64,000 nucleotides of DNA from Lucinisca nassula. Taxonomy: Eukaryota > Mollusca > Bivalvia > Lucinida > Lucinidae. Every line of letters starts with the position of its first letter. Positions within the stretch are counted from its first letter, which is position 1. Below are positions 54,290 through 64,000 of the stretch, in pieces. The notes under the pieces are model-generated. The model was not told the origin of the DNA and searched no databases. It was given only the letters and a program-made list of their open reading frames with translations. The position numbers were made by a program, and so were the translations under genes. The stretch spans positions 15,636,538-15,700,537 of the forward strand of contig OY757017.1 of NCBI GenBank assembly GCA_963580285.1, written 5' to 3'.

Positions 54290-54800
54290 CGTTTGTTTGA
54301 TTGATTTTAGGTTTAACGCCCCTGTCAACACTGTAAATGTCATTTTGGAGACGTTGCTTTCAATTTTGTGGGACTTTTACCCGACATTGAGATTAAATGA
54401 CATATCAAGCCCTGCCGCCCAATGAAGCCAACAGGGTTTATAAGCATGGAAGGTCCGACACTCACACCGCTTTGCCTGGGCAGGCTTAGATCCTCTAAAC
54501 GGTGTTTCAGTACTCGTGCGCGGTCGGTTTCAGCTCTGCGTGGAAGCATCATGCAGCCCATCTATTTCTTCAAGCCCCGATGGGCGGTGGCGTTGCTGCA
54601 TGAGCTGAGAGTACTGGTAAACTGTTTACAAGGTCTCAGCCTGTCCAAACAAAGGGGTGCGAGTCAATGGGCGACAGGGATTGAGATTTCATTCATCTCA
54701 ATGAAGACTTAATGCCCCACACAATTGGAAACAACGTCTCCAAAATGACCTTAATAGTATTGAAGGGGACGTTAAACCTCAAATCAAACAAAACACATCT
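54290..54800. mobile_element. Foldback MITE, complete copy
   Basis: The left arm begins TTTGTTTGATTGATTTTAGG-TTTAACGCCCCTGTCAACAC. The right arm ends TATTGAAGGGGACGTTAAAC-CTCAAATCAAACAAAA. The centre is CTGCGTGGAAGCATCATGCA and CAAGCCCCGATGGGCGG. The right arm has lost some inner sequence. Same structure as 50337-50855. Confidence 0.75.
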
Positions 54801-54824
54801 CCCACACCATCGCGATCTAAATAA

Positions 54825-55010
54825 ATGCTATCCATAAATCGATTTATGGATATCCATAATTCGATTTATGGATATCTATAATTTGATTTATGGATATACA
54901 CAATTCAGCCGAATAATGGATATCCATAATTCGATTTATGGATATCAATAAATCGAATAATTGATATCCATTATTCGATTTATGGATATCATTAATTCAG
55001 ATCGATTTAA
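54825..55010. repeat. Second array of TGGATATCCA palindromes
   Basis: About seven units of the same palindrome as 53255-53610. The two arrays may be one array split by the SINE and MITE that now lie between them. Confidence 0.8.
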
Positions 55011-55021
55011 CCCTGACTTAC

Positions 55022-55315
55022 TTTGTTTGTTCGTTTGATTTGAATTTTATAGTCCTCGTCAATACTGTACATAATGGTCATTTTGGAGACGTTGCTTCCA
55101 ATTTTGTGGGACTTTTACCAGACACTGAAATAAAATCAAGCCCTGCCCCAACCGCACCCCACCCCCCGAATAAAAAAAAAAAACAAAGCAAATAAAAAAC
55201 AATGGGGTTTATAAGCATGGATGGGCCGACCCTCACCGCGGTTTACCAGTACTTTTCAGCTCTGTGTGGAAGCATCATGCAACCCATCTATTTTTTTAAG
55301 CCCAGATGGGCGGGG
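55022..55315 (+). mobile_element. Foldback MITE, half copy
   Basis: GTTCGTTTGATTTGAATTTT, GTCATTTTGGAGACGTTGCT, an inserted CCCACCCCCCGAATAAAAA-type stretch, then CAGCTCTGTGTGGAAGCATC and AAGCCCAGATGGGCGGGG, where it meets the tandem array. Confidence 0.65.
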
Positions 55316-55319
55316 GTTT

Positions 55320-56868
55320 TATCCCTGACTTACTTGTTCGTAAGTTTCAGGAAGATCCAATCAAAACTGAAGGTGATGACAAGGTCAAAAATCGGCACTT
55401 TCAGCAATCAAAGGGATGTAACTCTATATGATCAGTTGGCTGACGTGGCCGGTTTTCGCACTCATCAGAGTTTTTATCCCCAGCCACCTTACATATAAGT
55501 TTCAGAAAGATCCTATCAAAACTGAAGGGGCTACGGTGATGACAAGGTCAAAAATCAGCTTTTTTAGCAATCAAAGGGGCGTAAATCTATGATAAATGGG
55601 CCGACTAGGTCGATTGTCGTACTTGTCCTAGGCTTTAACCCCAGCTACCTTACAAATAAGTTGGGCGGGGGTTTTATCTCTGACTTACTTGTACGTAAGT
55701 TTCAGGAAGATCCAATCAAAACTGAAGGTGATGACAAGGTCAAAATCGGCATTTCCAGCAATCGAAGGGACGTAACTCTATGATAAATGGGCCAACTTGA
55801 CCGGTTTTCGAATTCGTCCGAGTTTCTATCCCCAGTCACCATACATATAAGTTTCAGAAAGATCCGATCAAAACTGAAGGGGCTACGGTGATGACAAGGT
55901 CAAAAATCGGCATTTTCAGCAATCAAAGTGGCGAAACTTTATGATAAATGGGCCGACTTGGTCGATTGTCGTACTTATTCTAGGCTTTATCCCCAGCTAC
56001 CTTACAAATAAGTTTCAGAAAGATTCGATCAAAACTAAAGGGGCTACTGTAATGACAAGGTCAAAAATCGGCATTTTCTGCAATCAAAGGGACGTAACTT
56101 TATGATAAATGGTCCAACTTGGCTGGTTTTCGAACTCATCCGAGTTTTTATCCCCAGCCACCTTATGTATGAGTTTCAGAAAGATTCGATCAAAACTGAA
56201 GGGGCTACGGTGATGACAAGATAAAACAAATCGGCATTTTCAGTAATCAAAGGAACGTAACTCTATAAGAAATAGGCCGACTTGGTCTGTTTTCGAACTC
56301 ATCCGAGTTTTTATCCCAAGCCACCTTACATATATGTTTCAGGAAGATCCGATCAAACTGAAGGGGCTACGGTGATGCCAAGGTCAAAAATCGGCATTTT
56401 CAGCAATCAAAGGGACGTAACTCTATGATAAATGGGCAGACTTTGCCGGTTTTCGAACTCATCCGAGTTTTTATCCCCAGTCACCTTACATATAAGTTTC
56501 AGAAAGATCCGATCAAACTGAATGGGCTAGGGTGATGACAAGGTAAGAAATCGGCATTTTCAGCAATCAAAGGGACGTAACTCTATGATAAATGGGCAGA
56601 CTTGGTCGGTTTTCGAACTCGTCCGAGTTTTTATCCCAAGCCACCTTACATATAAGTTTCAGAAAGATACGATCAAAACTGAAGGGGTTGCGATGATGAC
56701 AAGGTAAAAAGCGGCATTTTCGCAACCAAAGGGACGTAACTCTATGATAAATGGGCCAACTTGGCTGGTTTTCGAACTCATCCGAGTTTTTATCTCCAGC
56801 CACCTTATGTATGAGTTTCAGAAAGATTTGATTAAAACTGAAGGGGCTACGGTGATGACAAGGTAAAA
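55320..56868 (+). mobile_element. Pearl/HINE-like tandem core, ~185-bp units, left part
   Basis: Eight units with TTATCCCCAGCCACCTTACA, TATAAGTTTCAGAAAGATCC, GATCAAAACTGAAGGGGCTA and GGCATTTTCAGCAATCAAAG. The array is broken at 56868 by a related element and resumes at 59312. No coding; the ORFs listed in it are unit translations. Confidence 0.75.
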
Positions 56869-59311
56869 CAAGAGGACCCAGCTGGTCCTTTATCGCTCAC
56901 CTGAACAGATTCGAAGTTTCAGGAAGTGCCAACCTTTACAGAACGATTAATGGAAGGACATGGTGATGACTGGGTAAGCAATTTCTGCAAATCAAGTAGC
57001 ATGTAACTCTATGATAAATAGGGTGACCTCACCAGATTTCAAACTCATTCAAGCTTTTATTCCTGACTTGCTAAGAAGATCCGATATAAACTGATGGGCT
57101 ATGGTGATGACAAGTTCAAAAATAAGCAATTAACTGCTGCAATCAAAGGGATGTTACTCTGTGACAAATAGGCAAACCTCACCAGTTTTCAAACTTCTCC
57201 GAGCTTTCTGCCTGAATTATTTGTTTGTTAGTTTCATGAAGATCCGATCAAAACTGAAGGGGCAGCAGTGCTAACAAGGTCGAAAATAGGCATTATTAAG
57301 CAATCAAAGGCACGTAAAGTTCTCTATGATAAATGTGCCGACTTGGCCAGTACTCAAACTCATCCAAGGTTTTATTCCCAGCCACCTTACATATAAGTTT
57401 CAGAAAGATCCGATCAAAACTGAAGGGGCTAAGGTGACGACAAGGTCAAAATTTGGCATTTTTAGCAATCAAAGGGATGTTACTCTAAGATAGATAGGCC
57501 GACTTGGCCAGTTTTCGAACAATTTCGAGGTTTAATCCCCAGCCACCTTACATATAAGTTTCAGAAAAATCCGATCAAAACTGAAGAAGCTACGGTGATG
57601 ACAAGGTAAAAAATCAACATTGTCAGCCATCAAAGGGACATAACTATACTATAAATGGGCTGACTTTGCCTGTTTTCGAATTCATCCGAGATTTTATCCC
57701 CAGCCACCTTACATATAAGTTTCAGACAGATCCGATCAAAACTGAAGGGGCTATGGTGATGACAAGGTCAAAAATCTGCATTTTCAGCAATCAAAGGGAC
57801 GTAAATCTATGATAAATGGGCCAACTTGGCCAGTATTCGAACTCATCCTAGGTTTTATCCCCAGTCACCTTACATATAAGTTTCAGAAAGATCCGATCAA
57901 AACTGAAGAGGCTACGATGATGACAAGGTCAAAAATCGACATTTTCAGCAATCAAAGGGACATAACTATATAGTAAATGGGGCGACTTGGCCGGTTTTCG
58001 AACTTATCCGAGGATTTATCCCGAGCCACCTTACATATAAGTTTCAGAAAGATCCGATCAAAACTGAAGGGGCTACATTGATGACAAGGTCAAAAATCAA
58101 CATTTTCTGCAATCAAAGGGACCTAACTCTGTGATAAATAGTCCACCTTGACCGGTTTTCGAACTCATCCGAGGTTTTATCCCCAGCCACCTTACATATA
58201 AGTTTCAGAAAGATCCGATCTAAATTGAAAGGATTACGGTGATGACAAGGTCAAAAATCGGTATTTTCAGCAATCAAAGGGACGTACCTCTGTGATAAAT
58301 GGACCAACTTGGCTGGTTTTCGAACTCATCTGAGATTTTATCCCCAGCCACGTTACATACAATCGAACTTCATTGGCTCGAACACCACTGGGACCACGAA
58401 AATCCGTTCGAGACAGGGGTAGTTCGAGGCACTGAGGCTTACTGCCGGGAGGCATAACGGGGCAGTTTTGGACATATTTTCGGTGTTCTGTAATGAACAT
58501 GTATGTTGTGTGTACTCATTAGAATCGCCTCAACGAGGCGATTCTAATGAGTACACACAGAATTCATTTGCAAGATAGAAGACGAAAATCTAAATTACCT
58601 CGCACCAATTCTTATGTAGAGGACTTCCCTAGGGGCTCAAGTACGGGTTCGACTCAGGCACGGTAAACGCGCCATCGGTGTTCGAGCAATCGAAGTTCTA
58701 CTGTATACGTTTCAGAAAGATTCGATCAAAAGTGAAAGGGCTACGGTGATGACAAGGTCAAAAATCAGCATTTTTAGCAATGAAAGGGACGTTACGCTAC
58801 GATAAATGGGCCGACTTAATTGATTTTATCCCCAGCCAACTTACATATAAATTTCAGAAAGATCCGATCAAAACTGAAGGGGCTACGGTGATGACAAGCT
58901 CAAAAATCGGCATTTTCAGCAAAAGGACGTAACTCTATGATAAATGGGCCGACTTGGCCGATTTTCGAACTTATCCGAGGTTTTATCCCCCCCCCCACCA
59001 TATATATAAGTTTCAGAAAGATCCGATCAAAACTGAAGGGGCTACGGTGATGACAAGCATTTTCCCATTGTTAGTCTATCGGACCTTGTGATTGCCATAG
59101 CAACCAAAGTTTTCATGCGATTTCAAAAAAAAGCTTATGTCATCAATGCCCCACCAGAGGCATGCTACAGATGAGCAATGATTGAGATCAGCCTGCAGAC
59201 TGCAGAGATATAGCTGCTCAAAAGTGTGGACGGACGGACGACGGACGGACAACGGACGGACAACGGACGACGGACGACGGAGGACCCACTATACTATAAG
59301 CTCCTCTGGAG
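56869..59311 (+). mobile_element. Complete pearl/HINE-like element nested in a related array
   Basis: The 5' end CAAGAGGACCCAGCTGGTCC is followed by TTTATCGCTCACCTGAAC. About 11-12 units of ~185 bp follow, then GTGTGGACGGACGGACGACG (59222-59281), and the 3' end ACTATACTATAAGCTCCTCT-GGAGCCTT. A separate TA-flanked MITE is inserted at 58370-58703. The host unit reads GACAAGGTAAAA before it and TCGGCATTTTCAGCGATCAA after it, so the junctions are defined to a few bases. Confidence 0.75.
58370..58703. mobile_element. 334-bp MITE with pogo/Tigger-like ends, TA duplication
   Basis: Left end CAATCGAACTTCATTGGCTC; the right end, inverted, CAGTAGAACTTCGATTGCTC; both continue GAACACC. TA flanks at 58368-58369 and 58704-58705, and the host repeat (TTACATATAAGTTTCAG) is otherwise continuous. 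A hairpin (about 58505-58560, GTGTACTCATTAGAATCGCC and its complement) lies inside and resembles the core of the hairpin MITE family. No transposase. Confidence 0.8.
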
Positions 59312-59500
59312 CCTTCGGCATTTTCAGCGATCAAAGGGACGTAACCCTATAACAAATAGGCCGACTTGGCCTGTTTTCGAACTCATCCGAGTTTTTATCC
59401 CAAGCCACCTTACGTATAAATTTCAGAAAGATCCGATCAAAACTGAAGACGCTACGGTGATGACAAGCATTTTCCCAAAGTAAGTCTATGGGACCTTGTG
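59312..59500 (+). mobile_element. Right remainder of the interrupted tandem core
   Basis: Continues the host unit exactly where it was broken at 56868 (TCGGCATTTTCAGCGATCAA, AAGCCACCTTACGTATAAAT), one unit in length, ending near CAAGCATTTTCCCAAAGTAA. Confidence 0.7.
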
Positions 59501-59794
59501 GTTGCCACACAGGTTGTCTTGCGATTTAAAAAAAAATCAGAAAGAGTCTGATCTGGGTCCACACTGTTTACATTAATTAATGACATGTACAGTAATCAGC
59601 AGACAACAAAGGGTTATGGGAGGAGAAGGGAGGAGTGAGGTCCTACTAAACACTGCTGGGACTGACAAGGACAGGCAAGGACTGACAAAGACTGGCAAGG
59701 ACTGCACAAGGACTGACAAGGACAGTATAGAGAACAAAATAGGGTTTATTATGCAAGTATATGTATCAATATTTTTGTCATGTTGTATATTAAT
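59501..59794. repeat. Short minisatellite (GGACTGACAA-type) and unassigned flank
   Basis: GGACTGACAAGGACAGGCAA and related 10-11-base words at 59657-59728. Both overlapping ORFs (59573-59950 minus, 59580-59822 plus) are repeat-derived or chance. Confidence 0.6.
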
Positions 59795-61513
59795 TATAAC
59801 CAGAGGACCAGTGGTCCTGTAAACGCTCACCTGACACCTGGTCCTGGTGTACATTTTAATGTTTTTATATATGTATATAGCCTCAGAGCAGGGGTACACA
59901 ACTTGTGGGGACAAAATTTTGATGTCTAACAATGTGATAAAACTTTCCACCTATTCCTACCTTTCTGACAGTTCGAAAGTCCAAATTGAGACAGACATTG
60001 TGAAAGTGACTTCTATTAGATCAGAAGTAAAACAAATAAACCATCACTTACAAGTGTGAGCATTAACGATTTCTCGCCTGCCCCATTGCTTACAGTCCAA
60101 AACGATTCTATATTGCAAAGAATTTAAGTATTGTTCTGAAAGCACATGTCATTGTTTATGTATGTCACCATTTTGTCCTTAGTTTGAAGTAACTCTAACA
60201 GCACAGAGCGTGGGTCATAGTAATAAAGTGCGGGACAAACATGGAACCGGTGAATCTTGTGATTGAAAAAAATATTTACCAAATCATTTTTCTATTTATT
60301 TTTTTTTCTTTCTTGTTCCTATTAGCAAGAAACATTACTTTCCATCGCAAGATCTTTGTTATTCCATCAAATAATTGCAAATTTTGATAAAGTCATTATT
60401 CATGATCGGCCAGGTAGAAAATACCGCTTAAGTCAATTATCAATTAATTTGACACTTGTGTAAACATCCTTTTTATTGTTGTCATGTGTAAAAAATAATT
60501 TACCAGTTGATTGACCGTGGCTCAGGGCTCGGGAAAACCGAATTTTTTTCGGTCCCAGACCGAAATTCAGAAATTGGGACCGATTGGAAACGGCCCAAAG
60601 CCCCAAAAAATCGGTCCGATACTGGTCCAACATTTAGGAAATTTTCGCTGATTCAGTCAGATATTTAGGATATTATCAAATTCTGTAAACTTAAAACTTA
60701 CTTAGTTCAGATGTCAATCCGTTAATTACACATGATTAATCCAATAATCGCCTCGTCCATTTGTGTTTCTAGGTCAATGGCTTCATGGGTCTGGAGAAGA
60801 AGATTTTGGAAGGCTTTTTACCATATATGGGTGTGGCAGCCATCTTGGTCATGTGACCCAGACCCTGCGAACAAACTTTCTTTCCTTCATCCTACTGAGG
60901 CTCCAAATGAAATTTGGCTTTGATTGACCTTTCAGTTTTGGAGAAGAAGATCTTTGAAAATGGTGGACGGACAGACGACGGTCCAAGGTCATTTAATGAC
61001 CTTGACCTTTCTTATCCATAAATCTTCATGTATTGATTTTGTTTACCTGAGCTACCTATTTTTGTGTCGTAGTTTTCAATGGTTTCCTAAATATTCATTA
61101 TTTTCACTTTTTCCCATGCAAAAGCCCAAGTCTGCAAATTTGACATAGCCATAAAATAGGTCAAGGCCATCCCAGGGTCACCATTTTTACAAACTATGAT
61201 GGACTCAAGTACCAGATGCTACAAGCCAACTTTCAAGGTCATTGGCTTCATGGTTCTGGAGAAGAAGATTTTTGAAGGCTTTTTACCATATATGGGCATG
61301 GCTGCCATCTTGGTCATGTGACCCAGACCCCGCGAACAAACTTTCGTTCCCCCATCCTACTGAAGCTCCACATGAAATTTGGCTTTGATTGGCCTCCCTG
61401 TTTTGGAGGAGAAGATCTTTAAAAATGGTGGACGGACGGACAACGGATGGACGGACGACAGACCATGGCTATACTATAAGCTCACCTATGAGCCTAAAGG
61501 CTCAGGTGAGCTA
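59795..61513 (+). mobile_element. Pearl/HINE-like element, ~455-bp core units
   Basis: A 5' end like that at 56869, AACCAGAGGACCAGTGGTCC then TGTAAACGCTCACCTGAC (59797). The next ~900 bases (59840-60740) are not repeat units and hold no gene; GAATTTTTTTCGGTCCCAGA and its opposed GGTCCGATACTGG words occur near 60540-60630. Core units start near 60750 (GAAGAAGATTTTKGAAGGCT, ACCATATATGGG at 60830 and 61285). It ends with GACGGACGGACAACGGATGG and the hairpin TAAGCTCACCTATGAGCC / GGCTCAGGTGAGCTA (61477-61513). Whether 59795 and 61513 belong to the same element is uncertain. Confidence 0.55.
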
Positions 61514-63802
61514 AAAATCAATTATTTTCATTTTTTCCCAAGCAAAAGCCTAAGTCCGCAAATTTGACATTGCCGTAAAATAGGTAAAGGTCAACGCAGG
61601 GTCACCATTTGAACAAATTATTTTAGGCCCGTGTACTAAATGCTTCCTGCCAAGTTTCAAGGTCATTTGCCTTACGGTTCTGGAGAAGAAGAATTTCGAA
61701 GTGTTTTTACCATATATGGGCATGGCCACCATCTTGGTCATGTGACCTGGATCATATGAGCAAATTTTCATTTGTTCATAATATAAAGGATCCATATCAA
61801 ATTTCACTTGAATTGGGCCAGCGGTTTCGGAGAAACAACTGTTTGAAATATGGAACCTGGTTAATCTTGGTCCCAGGTCACTGAATGATGACTTTTCTTA
61901 CCCATGAATCTTCATGTATTCATTTACTTTACCTGATCTACCAATTTGGTGACATTGTCTTCAATGGTTTCCTAAAAATCCATTATTTTCACTTTTTCCC
62001 ATGCAAAAGCCTAAGTTGACAAATTTGACACTGCCATAAAATAGGCCAAGGTCAACCCAGGGTCAGCTTTTGTAAAAACTATGACGAGCCCGAGTACCAT
62101 ATGATATATGCCAAGTTTCAAAGCCATTGGCCTTACGGTTCTAGAGAAGAAAATTTTTGAAGGCTTTTTACCATATATGGGCGTGGCGGCCATCTTGGTC
62201 ATGTGATCTAGACCGTACTGGCAACTCTTCATTTGTTCAACTCACAAAAGCTCCATATTGAATTTTACTTAAATTGGCTCAGTAGTTTTTGAGAAAAAAT
62301 GTTTTTTTTTTTGTTTTTTTTTTTGAAATATGAAATCGGAGTGACCTTGGTCTAAGGTCAATGAATGGCTTTGACCTTTCTTACCCATAGATCTTCATGT
62401 ATTCAGTTACTTTACCTAATCTACACATTTTGGTGACACTGTCTTCAATGGTTTCCCTAAATATCCATTATTTTCACTTTTTCCTATGCAAAAGCCTAAG
62501 TCAGCAAATTTGACATTACTGTAAAATAGGTCAAGATCAACCCAGGGTCACCATTTGAACAAATTATGATAGGCCCGAGTACCATATGCTACATGCCAAG
62601 TTTCAAGGCCAATGGCCTTACGGTTCTTGAGAAGAAGAATTTCGAAGTTTCTTTACCATATATGGGCGTGGTGGCCATCTTGGTCATGTGATCTAGACCA
62701 TGTTGGCAGCTTTTCATTGGTTCAACTCCCAAAGGCTCCATATTGAATTTCACTTCAACTGGCTCAGTAGTTTCTGAGAAAAATGTTTGAAATATGGAAC
62801 CTGCGTGACCTTGGTCTAAGGTCAATTAATGACCTTGACCTTTCTTACACATAGATCTTCATGTATTCAGCTACTTTACCTTATCTACTAATTTTGGTGA
62901 CACTGTCTTCAATGGTTTCCTAAAAATCCATTATTTTCACTTTTTCCCATGCAAAAGCCTTAGTCGGCAAATTTGACATTGCTGTAAAATAGGTCAAGGT
63001 CAACTCGGGGTCACCATTTGTACAAACTATGATGGGCCTGAGTACAATATGCTACATGCCAAGTTTCAAGGCCATTGGCCTTACGGTTCTGGAGAAGAAG
63101 AATTTTTAAGGCTTTTTACCATATATATAGGCGTGACGGCCATCTTGGTCATGTGATCTAGACAGTATTGACATTTTTTCATTTGTTCAACTCACAAAGG
63201 CTCCATATTAAATTTCACTTAAATTGGCTCAGCAGTTTTGGAGAAAAAAATGTTTGAAATCTGGATCCTGAATGACCTTGGTCTAAGGCCAATGAATGAC
63301 CTTGACCTTTCTGACCCATAGATCTTCATGTATTCAGTTACTTTACCTGATCTACAAATTTTGGTGACACTGTCTTCAATGGTTTTCCTATAAATCCATT
63401 ATTTTCACTTTGCCCCATGCAAAAGCCTACTTCGGCAAATTTGACATTGCTGTAAAATAGGTCAAGGTCAGCCCGGGGTCACCATGATGGGCCCGAGTAC
63501 CATATGCTACATGCCAAGTTTCAAGGCCACTGGCCTTATGGTTCTGGAGAAGAAGGTTTTTGAAGGCTTTTTACCATATATGGGCATGGCGGCCATCTTG
63601 GTCATGTGATCCAGACCCCGCGAACAAACTTTCGTTCCCCCATCCCCCTGAGGCTCCATATGAAATTTGGCTTTGATTGGCCCTGCAGTATAGGAGAAGA
63701 AGATCTTTGAAAATGCTGGACGGACGGACGGACGGACGGACGGACGACGGACCCTGGCTATACTATAAGCTCACCTATGAGCCTAAAGGCTCAGGTGAGC
63801 TA
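61514..63802 (+). mobile_element. Pearl/HINE-like tandem array, ~460-bp units, with 3' hairpin
   Basis: ACCATATATGGG-type landmarks at 61709, 62170, 62655, 63118 and 63573 give five units. Each contains CCATTATTTTCACTTTTTCC, AATTTGACATTGCTGTAAAA, CCATCTTGGTCATGTGA and TGACCTTGACCTTTCTTACC. It ends with a (GGAC)n tract (63717-63750) and the hairpin TAAGCTCACCTATGAGCC / GGCTCAGGTGAGCTA (63766-63802), the same 3' end as at 61513. Minus-strand ORFs in it are unit translations. Confidence 0.75.
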
Positions 63803-64000
63803 AAAATAAAAAATGAGTTACTTTTAGAGCGGGTTTGTCGCGAGGGTCGAACTTAAAGACAGTAGAAGCACATAAAGAGACCCGTGTAGAATTGTGCTAT
63901 AGAAGTAAACATACTGTAAATATGTTGGTCTCTAAAATCCTCAAATAGTTTCCTAGGAATTATGGTAACTGTAGATATATGAAAGACGACGGCCATTCGA
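63803..64000. other. Unassigned window end
   Basis: AT-rich, no ORF, no repeat end recognised after the hairpin. Confidence 0.4.

Overview
The window looks like gene-poor, repeat-saturated nuclear DNA of an animal, most likely a mollusc and probably a bivalve. Reasons: no long open reading frame anywhere; spliced-type gene signals only; short tRNA-derived SINEs; many foldback/MITE-like elements; and several elements that combine tandem cores of about 145, 190, 305 or 460 bp with ACGG/GACGAC microsatellite tracts and a 3' hairpin, the layout described for bivalve pearl elements and for non-autonomous Helitron-like (HINE) elements. The organism call is inference; nothing here names a species.

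Layout. 1-2.9 kb: two tandem duplications (605-bp and 852-bp units). 2.9-5.7 kb: foldback-element arms and a recurring ~245-bp repeat family. 5.93-6.24 kb: a TATA box, a 73-codon ORF and a near-perfect histone-type 3' stem-loop, the most interesting locus. 6.4-9.45 kb: an unclassified element with long inverted arms and a nested pearl/HINE-like copy. 9.5-12.1 kb: MITE copies and unassigned DNA. 12.3-14.8 kb: a GC-rich minisatellite. 14.79-25.08 kb: a ~10.3-kb satellite of 41-bp monomers with higher-order structure. 25-36.1 kb: pearl/HINE-like elements, SINEs, a 1.5-kb palindrome and a foldback element. 36.3-37.3 kb: a broken reverse transcriptase. 37.3-42.7 kb: hairpin MITEs and simple repeats. 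43.08-46.63 kb: a ~600-bp inverted repeat enclosing a SAM-domain exon. 46.7-55.3 kb: a second reverse-transcriptase fragment, a small unknown ORF with a partial duplicate, several copies of a foldback MITE, a 59-bp minisatellite and an array of 22-bp palindromes. 55.3-63.8 kb: long tandem-core pearl/HINE-like arrays, with one copy nested inside another.

Only two loci have the look of host coding sequence (the SAM exon and, less certainly, the stem-loop ORF); a third small ORF is weaker. Other reading frames longer than 60 codons are explained by repeats or chance. Percent identities were not computed; similarity statements are by eye.
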